From NCBI GenBank assembly GCA_033964015.1, contig CM066914.1, forward strand, positions 15,641,637-15,705,636: 64,000 nucleotides of DNA, read 5' to 3'. A model generated the notes under the pieces. That model did not search any database. It worked only from the letters and a program-made list of their open reading frames with translations, and had not been told where the DNA came from. This document shows, one piece after another, positions 19,511 to 31,033 of the stretch. A program made the position numbers and the translations under genes. The number at the start of each line of letters is the position of its first letter. Position 1 is the first letter of the stretch. The stretch is from Scolanthus callimorphus (taxonomy: Eukaryota; Cnidaria; Anthozoa; Actiniaria; Edwardsiidae).

Positions 19511-22500
19511 CTAGGACCACTTGAGTTGCTTTATAAGCTTGTGTTGAAATGAGAAGAAGTAGAGAAGATTATCGTACTGACTACTGTATTCTCTGGAACA
19601 AACAAAAAAGAATTATTTTTATAATATATTATATAGAACCTAATTTTTCCAGAAAATGAAACAAATTTCATCATTCAAAAAATCAAGATGTGCAAGCTTG
19701 AAACGTTATTGAAATGGACTGATTTCACATTCGCAATTCTCTCATTTTCTTTAGTTCTTGAGAGGTGCCTGCAGAGGAGAGGCTAGACCGAGGTGGATAA
19801 CACCACCAAGCTGAATTCATTGTTTTTATTATTCCTCATTATTCATTCAGTGTCTAAAATCTTGCTGCCAGTTTCCCACTTCACTTATCTGAGAGACCAG
19901 GAAGTTGGCCAGCCTGCCTACAAGTATGTGGCGTCACGTGCAATAATGTTTCAACTTATCCAATCTTTGATGTCATTCATGGCATAGTTGCTTGCCTTTA
20001 AAAATGATGATGCTCAACCAAATCAGAAGCAGGACAATATTTTGAATGAAAAATAACAATAATTATGGCACTTTAACTATTAAGATATCTAAAACTATGT
20101 ATTGCCTGTAGACACATGTGCAACATTCCTAAACGTATGCAACACAAGGTTAAGATGCATGCATTCTATGGTTTCAAATCTTAAAACGACAATAAACCTT
20201 TTCAACACACCTTCCAAGAATGTACTGATCCAACTCTTTGAAAAAATAATAAATAGCTTCAATTGTTGCTAAACAGCTATCTGGTTTGTGGTGCTGTGGT
20301 CTGAAAATAATAATAATGAATAATGTATTAGGGACATCCCATAGAATCTTGATACATATAAGGTACTGCATCCACTCACCTCCAGAAGTCAGTCTTCGCA
20401 CTTTCAATTTTGACTCTTTTTAATCTTGATAACCTTTCATCCTGTTGTTAAAAAAGCCATACTCAAAACCATTTTAACATTTACCGTACAGGTTTAAAGC
20501 TCACGATTTGCTTGGCATCTCCAGGATTTTGCAAAGAGTGTCACAAATCCCACCAGCTTTGCTTGTGCGAAATTTTTTTTCAGGCCCACTTGGACGAGGG
20601 TCACCTCCGGCCTCAGAACAGAAAGCCTTAGCCAGACAAAGAAGCCCTTGACGGAGGCACAATCCCACTTTGTGCACTTTTGAATACTGTCAGTTGCATC
20701 TACCCGCCTACACGCTCAACAAAAACTTGCTCTGTCTCCATGTCAAACTTCACAGTTTTGACAGTTTGCCCGCCCATGTGTGAAGCTTTAGCACAACTGA
20801 GTGAAAAAGGTAACATGTTTAGTTACTAAATTTCTTCATGAACAGAAAAAACTCTAAAGCTACCTTTTTTCAATGATTATTGTTGAAACTGAATTGCAAA
20901 AAAAAAAAAATGTCAAAACTTTGAAGCTTCACTTGCAGACAGAACATGTTTTTAATCTGCATAGACAAATAGTTGCATCTGACGCATCCAAATAATTTGC
21001 ACCTGACAAACCCCTGCTGGTGAAGCCTATGATTTGTTGACTTACTTTAAATATTTTATTAGCTTGGTCCCATGTTCCATCAATAAATACAACTCGGCTA
21101 AATGGCATATTAGTGCCTCCTCCATGTGAGTCTGAGTGGTTTGTGCTTCACCTCTTGGAGGGTACATGCATCCTGAAGAAGAGCACAAAGTTTATTGTTC
21201 ATTCTTCACCTTTTCACTTGTCTATGACCAGAGTACTTCAAGTTGTTGCTGTTGTATAGAGCAAAATCATGTCAATCCAAAGCCAGATGGAGCTATAAAC
21301 CACTACATACCTCTGATGGATATACTAATACCACCTATGGAAAAGAATGTTTGTTATCAGATACCTATCAAGGGATGCAAATGTGTTGAAATGGGGAATA
21401 ATATCATTGATCAGACAGAAAAAATAATTTCACCTCTAAGCTAATTTGCAGTCTCGTACCCAGAGCTTGTCATCTTTTGGCCAGTGGCAAGATTCATGGC
21501 TCTGAGGGAATCGATTTTTTTAAAACCCAGATTCTGAGCTTCTGCAGGGGCGGATACAGGGGGGTGGGGGGTGGATTGGGTGGATATCCACCCCCCTTTT
21601 TGAGTAAAAAAAAGTAGAAGTCCATCATTTTGTTTAAATAATATAAGTCTGAAGCTCATGTCCATTGTTGTCAAGTACAGACCATTAGATAGTTTAGGGG
21701 GCGGGATACAGCAAACCGTTTTCAGGGCATTTTTTAAGAGCGTTTTCTGTCCTCACTCCAAGGCCCCATAAAAAACTGGTCCGTCTCCTATCCACCCCCC
21801 TTTTTAAATCGTGGATAGGCGTTAGCGTATTCACGAGTGATTGTGTGGTGGGCCAGATGTCGCTCGCTCGCTCATAACTCAAGTGTTAGCTCATGATGTC
21901 ATCTAAATTAACAAATTAATATCTTGAGAACGGTACATCGCCAGGTGACCAAACTTGGTGTCACGTTGTGCCCTCCGTAAATTAATCCTATTATCATAGT
22001 GGTTATAATTAGTTATCATAAGGAATAATACAGTAATGATAATTAGAAACTCTATTGTTTCTAGAAAGCAATTAAAATCATAACAATAAGTTAGTAATTT
22101 CATCACAGTAGTTTACATCTTTATTGCATTTAGCACCTTGTAATAGGGCAATCAGACTTATGTAATCTTCTTTTCAATCTCGGAACAATGAATGTCACAA
22201 GTTTTGAACGTAAAATTGTATAAATACGCGCAGGAAAGTTGTTGAAGAAGGAGAGTTGAGTTGGAAGCGGCACGTACGGTTCGTAGTTGAAGTGTTTGGC
22301 CGAGGGCCGGGAGAGTTCTCCGTTATATTTTGCAGATTTGGCACGCTCACAGCTGGGAATCACCAGTTGGGATTCACGATAGTCAGAGGTGGATTAAAGT
22401 GTTAATTGGAAACTGCTAGTTGAAGGAGAGGAGAAGAGAAGTAAACAAAGTATCAAAGTCATGTGGACAAGAGAAAGGAGCTGAACGAAAACAGAAATTT

Positions 22501-25500
22501 GGCGTGTAAAGTTGGAGTTGGAGTTATTGGAGTTGGAGTTTATGGAGAGACACATTTACGGAGATTGGATTGTTTTTTTTGTTGCAAGTTACGGATTGTT
22601 TTACGAACGCTTGAATGGGAGGACATATATATAGTAAGGTAACAAAGAGAATTGTATGAACTGAAATATAAAGGAATGTAAATCAACCAATTATGCTAGG
22701 ACATTGAAAGTTTGCAACGGAACGTTATATAAAGTATTTATTAGTATTTATTTAGTTATTAGTAATTGGCCATAAGCCATCATTAGTATTATTAGTAATT
22801 ATATTATTGCTATTGTAGTATTTAGAATTAAAATTAAACTAATTGTTATTCTTAGTATCGGGTCTTTACTGGAAGGGGAACACGTCAGTGCGCGGACACA
22901 GGGGCCCACATTTTCCTGTGACACGCAACGTCACACTTGGACAAAGTTATCTGAGTGACAAGGGGGGTCCAGCAACAAAGTCACACGACAGTACGTCATC
23001 GATGACGTCATCAAAACTAGAAAAATTAATATCTCGAGAACAAAACATCGCTAGGTGACCAAACTTGGATAAAGTTATCTGAGTGACAAGGGGGGTCAAG
23101 TCACATGACATTACGTCATTGATGACATCATAAAAGCTACAAAAATTAGTATCTTGAGAACGGAACTTCCCTAGGTAACCAAACTTGGCTAAAGTTATCT
23201 CCGTGACAAAGGGTGTTCAGCAACAAGTCACATGACATTACATCATTGATGACATCATAAAAGCTACAAAAATTAATATCTCGAGAACGGAACTTCGCTA
23301 GGTAACCAAACTTGGACAAAGTTATTTGAGTGGCAAGGGGCGTCCAGCACCAAAGTCACATGACATTACGTCATCCGGTACATCGCTAGGTTACCAAAGT
23401 TGGATAAAGTTATCTTCGTGACAATGGGGGTCCAGCACCAAAGTCACATGACATGATGTCATAGATGATGTCATTAAAACTAGAAGAAATTGACATCCGA
23501 GAACGGAGCATCGCTAGGTGGCCCAACTTGGGTAAAGTTATCTTCAAGCATGTGAGGTGCAACACCAGGTCACGTGGTATAGCGCCATTGATGACGTCAT
23601 CACCACCATCACCAGACGATCAAACGTGGATAAACGGTATCCACGATTTCACCGAGGCACTCGCTGCCATTGATTAAATCCTGGATCTGCCCCTGTTTTG
23701 GTTTGAAAGTTTGTTATGTTTCCTGTACGATCTTGACCTACCACACATGCTCACAAATCAGATTCCCCCAGAGCCCTGAATGTTGCTGCTGTGGCCAAAA
23801 GATGACAAAAGATTGGCTAATTTGCAGCTGGATTTTTTTCTTGTCTACCCCTAAAAGAATACTACTCAGGCCATGGTTTAATCCCTGCCCAGTTCTCCTT
23901 CGCAATTTGCAATCATTGATGTGCTCAGCTTGAAGTTTTTAGCCTTGACTGATCCCTGAGTCTGAGAAAAACTTGAGTTACAAAAGTGTCACATCCCATT
24001 TGCTATCTCAACAGCAAGAAGAGTACAGGAAATCTCATACCTCATCTTCCAGCTTGAAACAAGGAACATCCTACAGTGAAAGCAAGGAAGAAAGTTACAA
24101 TCCAGTGTTCAAAATTTTCCATTGTATTGTATAATTAGAAGACAGTATTATTCCCAGTTAATCAATAACCATACAATATTCAAGAGGTACGTATATTCAG
24201 TGTACATCATACCTTACCGGGTAGTGATATATGGTAACTTGTTTTGGGGCCAGTACAGCAGCATGTGTTGCTGTACTTTTTCCAGACACTTCCAGCTGGT
24301 GCTTTATTCTGAATAGAAGGTAGCAAGGAGTTACAATAAATAATTGTTAATTGTGTGTTTCCAAAAAATATCCATACCCCCCCCCCCCCCCCCTCTCCAC
24401 GGAAGGGTGTTGAGAAATGACCCCCCTCCCCTCTGGAATTTCCGAAGAAAAATACAGTGTTTGTATGGAAAAGATCAGGTAAATTGACCCCCCCCCCCAC
24501 CCCTCTGGAATTTCCAATCCCTTCCGTAGGGGGGTATGGATATTTTTTGGAAACACACAATTATATTTCTCAGCCCTGAAGTTTCCAATTCCAATGAATC
24601 CATGAACCTGCAGCTGTTCTGTCTGGGAAACCATGGAATTTTGTCTGAAGTCACAGAAGCCATTAAGTGTAAAGGGCAAGATAAAACAGTCCAGTGACCT
24701 CCAGAAATACTTCTTTGATGTACATTTAACCTATTGTTTCTAAAATAGTATGTTTAAGAAACACCCTCATCAACCTCTGGGCTTTATGCTTCCTATGATT
24801 TTGTTCAGGTCATGTTTTTCATTGAAATGTTTGGGATTCTCTCACATTTGACAATATTTTCCTCACTACAAGCAACTGCACTGGAACAATAATTGTTGTC
24901 CTCATAGAATACATACATGTCTAGCTTGATAGGTAGTGAGACTATGGGTATCAATGAGTGGTCGATTCCAACTGTGATGTAGCAATCATAGCAGTAATAC
25001 TTCCTGGATGCTTTGCATTTGGGACAAGTACCTCTATAGCACCCCTAGTCCAAGAAATAAAGATTAGATTTGATTGACTTATGTTGGACATTTCAGGGCA
25101 GACCAGCATTTCCCAAGTATACAAATTCAAGAAATAGGGACTGGGATAGAACATTAGCTGGCATTGTTAGCCCTTGAGTGTGAGTTGTACAAAACATGGA
25201 AATTTTTACCAAGGCAAGTGCCTCGCTCGCCTCATGCTGGCTATGGGCCTGCAAAACTAGAAGCTACCAGGATTGTTTTTATGTTCAAAATTGGCGCTTT
25301 CGCTACTAGAGGTCTATTGATAATAGTCACTTAGTAGCATAGCCAGTCAGAATGCAGCATTGACAGCAGTCCACTAATTGGGTGATAGTGCTGATAGGCA
25401 GTCAAGGCCAGAAATGCTGTCCTAAATATGAATCACCATTTTTCTCTCTTCTCATTCTGAAAAGATATCAAATAGCTATAATTCAAGCCTCTCTGATGCA

Positions 25501-25787
25501 GGGTACCTAATGAAGCCTTCTGGTACCAAAATATACAAAGATGTACAGAGATTGGCTGATGCTTCTTACACTGCATGATTAATGATCAGACTGGGACTAC
25601 ATATAGGGATGCCATGCCATACTAACTATGATGCCATGAAAATGATAGCCAGGGTTCATTTCTTCTAAATATGCAACAGATTGTACAAAACGCTTTGAAA
25701 ATCTCTGTAAGCCGAGCCACTGAATTACCTTAGTGGTTCATGTGAAGCGATATTCAGCTTGCTAAAGGGATTGCCCTCTATTTCCAT
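19511..25787 (-). CDS. DTWD1: DTWD1: tRNA-uridine aminocarboxypropyltransferase 1 (nine exons)
   Basis: Family role: transfers the 3-amino-3-carboxypropyl group of S-adenosylmethionine to a D-loop uridine of tRNA (acp3U). Exons in gene order: 25787-25729, 25033-24917, 24308-24218, 24070-24041, 21334-21311, 21172-21046, 20441-20380, 20300-20211, 19592-19511. All have GT/AG borders and agreeing phases. The protein is about 226 aa (human is about 304): start MEIEGNPFSKLNIASHEPL, zinc-type CPKC and CYDC pairs, GKSTATHAAVLAP, the signature DGTW in VVFIDGTWDQANKIF, then FWR, CLATIEAIYYFF and QYDNLLYFF near the C-terminus. Exons 4 and 5 are microexons of 30 and 24 nt. Exon 6 is 127 nt, one base more than fits: frame DACTLQEV gives way to GTNMPFSRVVFIDG, so there is an indel near 21150. 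A hAT-like element fills most of intron 4. Identity is very firm; whether the indel is real is open. Confidence 0.93.
21545..23695. mobile_element. hAT-like non-autonomous element in DTWD1 intron 4
   Basis: The ends CAGGGGCGGATACAGG and CCTGGATCTGCCCCTG are near-complementary and match the CAGGGGCGGATCCAGG type common for hAT elements. No transposase is present. The right half carries a degenerate tandem array (about 22930-23620). The flanking 8-mers do not match, so a target duplication is not shown. Confidence 0.7.
22930..23620 (+). repeat. Degenerate ~120-bp tandem array with ACGTCAT/GATGACGTCAT cores
   Basis: Five to six diverged units of about 120 bp. Each has TACGTCATYGATGACRTCAT, AAAAATTAATATCTCGAGAAC, CGCTAGGT.ACCAAACTTGG and AAAGTTATCT.. 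GTGACAAGG. A solo unit lies at 21893-21960. The unit plan is shared with the array at 37720-38360. Confidence 0.85.
24351..24560. mobile_element. MITE of about 210 bp with C-rich interior
   Basis: The ends TTGTGTGTTTCCAAAAAATA and TATTTTTTGGAAACACACAA are exact complements, extended by TCCATACCCCCC. Inside are C-runs with CTCTGGAATTTCC words, like the ends of the 15414-19270 element. It lies in DTWD1 intron 2. Confidence 0.85.
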
Positions 25788-26119
25788 ATTTTGCCATCAG
25801 TTTTCTTTCCCTCTTTCTCCTCTTCCCTTACACTTCTGTCGAGCGGGACTTGGACGAGTTAATTTGAATATTAATGACCGCTGACTTGTGCAATAGAAAA
25901 ATATCCTCAAATAGCATGCATATTTTGTCAACCGAAGAGCGCCAAACATATTGATGCTTTACTTTTGAAAATAAGAATCACTTTATAATCATCAAACCAG
26001 GTTTGAAGCAGTTCCAAGTTAAGGAAGGAACATCATACATGAGCCAGCGATCGTCAGATTACGTCAGAAGTATGGGCAATGGTTTATATAATAATAAAGC
26101 AGCGTGGATTGCAAGCATT
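25788..26119. promoter_or_regulatory. DTWD1 5' flank
   Basis: Pyrimidine-rich DNA (CTTTCCCTCTTTCTCCTCTTC at about 25806) directly upstream of the DTWD1 start codon. No TATA box or other clear element was seen. It also separates DTWD1 from the divergent tRNA gene. Confidence 0.3.
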
Positions 26120-26191
26120 GGTCCCATGGTGTAATGGTTAGCACTCTGGACTTTGAATCCAGCGATCCGAGTTCAAATCTCGGTGGGACCT
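26120..26191 (+). tRNA. tRNA-Gln (anticodon TTG)
   Basis: A complete 72-nt cloverleaf. Acceptor stem GGTCCCA pairs with TGGGACC, and the discriminator is T. The D arm contains TGGTGTAATGGTTAGCA (A box). The anticodon arm is CTGGA-CTTTGAA-TCCAG with TTG at positions 34-36. The T arm contains GTTCAAATC (B box). It has no intron. A T-run starting 7 nt downstream (26199 onwards) is a good RNA polymerase III terminator. Confidence 0.96.
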
Positions 26192-26198
26192 CGTAAAT

Positions 26199-26218
26199 TT
26201 TTTTCCTTTTTTTTTTCT
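26199..26218 (+). terminator. Pol III T-run terminator of the tRNA gene
   Basis: TTTTTTTCC followed by a longer T-run just after the tRNA-Gln 3' end. Confidence 0.7.
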
Positions 26219-26219
26219 T

Positions 26220-27203
26220 TTCCTGGTTAAAGTTTGTTCTTAAAAATCAAGTCAGCATTAAAATAACAATAAAGGTCATTCACTAAGCTAAGCTTACTCA
26301 ATGTTTCGTGGTTTTTTCCCTGGCTTTTTTGCATATTCTTTAGCCATTTTCCCCACACAAGAGTTGGGACCCGTGTTGTTTCTAACATTTAATTCCTTGG
26401 ACCTCGAGCCTCTGGTTTCGAGGGTAAGTTGGGAGGGACTGGAGGGGGATCTATGGTCAGACGGGGAGTACTGAGTAGTCTTCAAGCCTGGCTTCCGAAC
26501 GGTCTTTCGATTTCGTCAATCTTGATATTTCAGCAATTTTTCCTCAAGCTCGAATGGGCTCTTTCAGTTAGACCTCGAGCCCGAAAGGGCTGTCTAAAAA
26601 TCAACAAAAACCTCGAAAAAACGAGAAGCAAAAACAAAGAATGACCAAGGCCTGCCCCACCCCCCCCCCCCCCCCCCCCCCCCCAGTCAAAAATTTCTAG
26701 CTACGGCCTTGTACTAGTAGCTTAGGCCAATCAGAACCCAGCATTGACAAAAAACCACTAGTGTGATTTGACTAAATTTTCAGCTTTTTAATAATTAATA
26801 ATCTGTTTCTTCGTCTTCTTTCACAGCTGTTATATAAGATGAATTACAGAAGTGTCAGTGTGGAATACAAAAATATAAGTAGTAATATATTGAAGGATAT
26901 TGCAAAAGCCGAATTTACTGCAAAAATATAACCAAAAGACAACCAAAGTCACAAGAACCCTGACTTCTCCGTTTCAAAGAGCGTAACAAAGACGAAAGAC
27001 GTTTGCAAACTAAGTCGCTAAGGGACTTCAAGGTAGTCTATTCGTGCACCAAAATGAAACACAAGTGAAGGGGGCGAGTGCGTGCGTGGGAGGCCCGTGC
27101 GAGAGCTAGCGCATAACGTGTGCAAACATTTTGTTTGACCTTGGTTTGTAGCTTGAATGTCAGCTCCATTTGCTACCAAATAATCTGATAAGATGAGATT
27201 CCC
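26220..27203. other. Non-coding stretch with a 25-nt C homopolymer
   Basis: No gene is recognised. A run of 25 C at 26660-26684 is a likely assembly and polymerase trouble spot. Confidence 0.5.
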
Positions 27204-27630
27204 TGGGGGACTCTCATATTTTTTGGTCGGGGATGATCGTCGTATCTTTTAGGGGTTAAAATCGAGAGGTCATGGTCTCTTTTAGGAGTGATCTTGATCT
27301 TCAATAAATTTTAGGGAGATTGGTATCTTTTAGGGCCGAAATATGTGTCCAAATTGTTTTGTTTCATGATGGTGCTTCTAAAAACCGCGTTTTCTTCGAC
27401 GAGAAGACGATAAATTAGTCAACGTAAGGCAGCATTTTATTCAAACACTGAAATTTCTTGATAGGTAACTATTACGTGTTACATGTCTCCTTTGCGCCTA
27501 CTTGGCACATAAGGTCTCATCTTTTAGGGTAAAAAACTTATGTGAGCCACGCCATGTTTGGTATCTTTTAGGGTGAAACTGAAAATTTCCGACGATCATC
27601 CCCCACCAAAAAATATGGGAGTCCCCCCCA
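27204..27630. mobile_element. TIR element of about 430 bp
   Basis: TGGGGGACTCTCATATTTTT with GGGATGATCGTCG (27204-27243) is mirrored by CGACGATCATCCCC with AAAAATATGGGAGTCCCCCC (27589-27630). TATCTTTTAGGG repeats occur just inside both ends. Non-coding. Confidence 0.8.
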
Positions 27631-30600
27631 CCCCCCACCGGGATGAGATTATCCCAAGTAGGTTGCACTGGGCCTTCTTGTCGTTTCACATCAAATTTTC
27701 ATATGTAGTTGCTTGTCTGGATTTCCACAGACAAGATTGAGCCAAAATAAATCTGGTTAAATTTACACTAAATTTGGATGCATTTCCGGCCTAAAATTTT
27801 CCTCAGGGGAGCATGCCCCCATCCCTCCTAAAAGTCAAGAGCGTGCACCCACACAACTGAATTTTGCTTCCGCCGACCCTGCAGCACTGGCGCGAGTATG
27901 GACGTGTTTTGATTTTCGGAAAGCACGAGTGCGGATCGTGTGTGACCACGAGTGTATTGTTTACGAGTGCAGCGCACATCACAAAAGGCTCAAAGGCCCC
28001 GACTTCAATATTTCGTCGAATTGATTTCATGACGTCATGGCTAAGAGGCAAAAAATATGTGATTCAATGTCACGCTGTCGTTGAGTCATGCCACTTTAGT
28101 AGCTATGACGTCACCCTTGGCTAGAGGTTACCATGGTTCTGTCACGTTCTGGGGTGTTCTCGTGTCTACTGGCATGTGGGCCGTCATGTATAATGTCCGG
28201 GATTCCCTGAACGGGGCCCTGAATATAGTGGAAATTGGGGCGAATTGCAGGGGGTGGTCCAAGCCTCATAAAAATGCCACTGAATGAGTCAGTGTAAAGT
28301 CGAATTACAACGCCAAACCTTTGACTTTGTATATTACTGGGCATGGTCCTCAACCTTCGTGGGCAGCAGTTTAAAGACAAGTAGTAGGGGTAGTCGAGAC
28401 TAGGACGCTCTCGTTTCAGTCGTTTGTTCTCTCGACGGATCGCTTTGATGTCGTTACACATATTGTGCTGTCGGCTGCCATTGGGGCTGTCGGCACAGGC
28501 ACATGCTTAGCACGACCGCGCGTGAAGTTATATGATAGTACACTTCGAATTGATGCCGAATTTGATTTGATGAAGACAGGACTGATCTCTTTCGCAAGGT
28601 GAAAAAAGGGGCGCAAACACACAACATTAATCAACTTTGGGGAAAACGTTGTCTAGTGTTATACAAAAGTTTGGAGCCTTGTCGTCCACCCCTACAGGAT
28701 ATATAAAGAACTGGTGGCGCCCAGGGGCATAGTATAACGCTGTCTCTAGAAATAAAACATTTCCTCAACAAAGACAAAATCTCAAGCCGGTACCATTAGG
28801 AAATTGACGGAGACAGAGCCACCAGTCAGCGATGCGATGAAGCTACTCACAAAGAAGCCACATGCAAGGCAGCTTGACAACGCTTGGTGTGTAACCCTTT
28901 GGTATCAAATACTCTCAAATGCGCGCGTCAGTTATTGCAAAAAAAATACCGTGAAACCACAATGCTTATCTAGCATAGAATGTTTAAACTCGAAAGCGAG
29001 GGTGTCCTGTTTTAGAGGGCCTTTGAGGGAAAGTGTTCACTTTCTGCGTTTTTATTTTTGATGCCGTCCCCTAGCTAAAATGCTAAGAGATTTTGTTTCA
29101 GGAAAGGACTACGAACGGCAGAAACAAATAGGCAACGAGACGGGCTCTTATCAGCCGCATTTTATAGTAAGGCGTTAATCAATGCCGAGAACATGTACCA
29201 GAAATGAACCCCGTGCGTTGTGCGTGATCTTCTTGCTATCTAAGCGAGCGTGCAGCGCTGCGCGCGCGAATTGCTATTGGTTTAGAAGTCTCATCCCGAC
29301 TTATCGGCGTATCTGCGCCCCAAGCAATATTTTATATTTTGTGAACGTCTAATTACGAGGGAAAGTGAAGTGAATATCGAACTTATTATCATAAAACGAG
29401 GTATAAATGTGTCATATAGATGTTATTAGAAAAGAAACCAGACTAAAGTATCAAAGAAGTAAAGAGAATTCGCGTCGTTTGACTTAGAAAGGAAAACCCT
29501 TTCCTTTTCACTACAAGCGGATGATATAAGATCATAACAATTTTAAAATGTGTCAATAATACATGTCTTTGTTCCAATACCAACTCAGCTAAATCTGCTT
29601 AATTTCTTAAATTATTTTGTGAACTACCAGTCGCCAACAAAGACTTCTTCAGTCGTGTTAGCAACAGCTGGGAATTAGCGGGGGATATCACGTGACCAGT
29701 TTTAGCGGGTTTAGTGGGTTTTTTGGCTTTGTTTTGTGGTTTTAAGCCTAACAAATTACACTTAGACTGCTGACAGAGGATAAAGCAGCCACAATTCCTC
29801 TTCCCTTCGCTAATAGAACTAAGAAAGCTATTAGCATTTCACTTTCTTTTTATTATCAATGAAGCGAAGTTTTTCCCTAAGTAATCCACTTGTGATTGGT
29901 TTATGAGATGGAAGCTTTTTGTAAAATGAGAGGGTCGATTCAATGTATTTACTTTTCCTTTATAAAACACTGTCACATTGATGTTTCTTCCCTGAAAACT
30001 TCTACTTTCATTTACTTCTATTGAATTCGGAGCTCGCTCTTCTCCCTGTAGAAATTCAAACATGGGAAGAGGTACTTTTCATTCAGTACCTTCTTATGGT
30101 CGCGGTTCTCTGTATCCTTCATGAATGTATACTTCATTTCATGCTACTATTTTACTGTGCTATCGAGTGCGAAGTTCTTGGCCGCTCCCAAAATGATACC
30201 CATTCAACAAAGTTCTGAAAGTGAAATTCAAAGAGACTTGGGCGTTTCTTATTTTGCTTCCGCTCTAGACGTGTTTCTACCATGTTCAGGAAGTCGACTC
30301 ATTCCCAAACAATTCCGCATTGACCCGGGAAGAGGCCGTCGATGTGGTTGCGGGGTAAAGACGTCACGGCCGTATTATACTCTGTTGCGTTACACATAAA
30401 GAACGAATACAACATCGTGGCCATTGCCAAACGCTTCCAGTCATTTTCATGTTCGTTTTTCATGAAAAGAAATACTCTATTCTAGACTAGCTCGGCTTAG
30501 GTCAAGCTATTAGGATTTTCGGAAAGAGTCAAACACGAAAAATTTCTTGAAATCAAATAAAGGGGGATTACGCGACTCGTCAGAGCCATGCTTGACATAT

Positions 30601-30890
30601 CAACCCTAGAATTGTCGAACGTGTTCTAGAATATCTGTGATAAAGATCACAGCAAAAGCGAACGACAAAATTGAGAGTTGAAACAAAAAACAACCTGCCT
30701 GTTTTGGGGATCCAAAGATTTCATTAAGGTTGTTTCTGTCGAGTGAAAGTGTGTTCCGTGTTCGCGTTGTGTGCTAATTATATTATATTAGGACAAGATC
30801 CACATACAAAGAATTCTAAACACGCGCCGACAACGTTGATTGGTCGAATTCCAGTCGCGCAAGCGCAGTAGGACGGGAAATGCACGTGTC
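27631..30890. other. Gene-poor stretch upstream of the F-box gene
   Basis: I recognise no gene. GATATATAAAG at about 28698 looks like a TATA box, and weak reading frames follow (28804-29061, 30141-30357), but none resembles a known family or carries clear splice partners. CGTCAT/GACGTCA words occur at 28028-28115. A small first exon could be missed here. Confidence 0.4.
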
Positions 30891-30930
30891 AAAAGAATAT
30901 AAAAACAACAAAGCTCAGTTTGGCCTTAGA
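30884..30930 (+). promoter_or_regulatory. Putative core promoter of the F-box gene
   Basis: CACGTG (30883-30888) is followed by TATAAAA at 30898-30904, about 130 bp before the F-box gene ATG at 31034. The spacing allows transcription to start near 30930. Inferred from sequence only. Confidence 0.5.
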
Positions 30931-31033
30931 TATATTGAGTCATTAAGTAGGAAGGTTTGAGTTATCGCATGCTATTTATCTAAAGGATTTAGCCCAAAGG
31001 ACAGAGCTTTTTCTCAAGCAGAACTGAAAAATT

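Noticed and set aside
21136..21444. 102-codon plus-strand frame
   Set aside because: Overlaps DTWD1 exons 5 and 6 on the opposite strand and resembles nothing.
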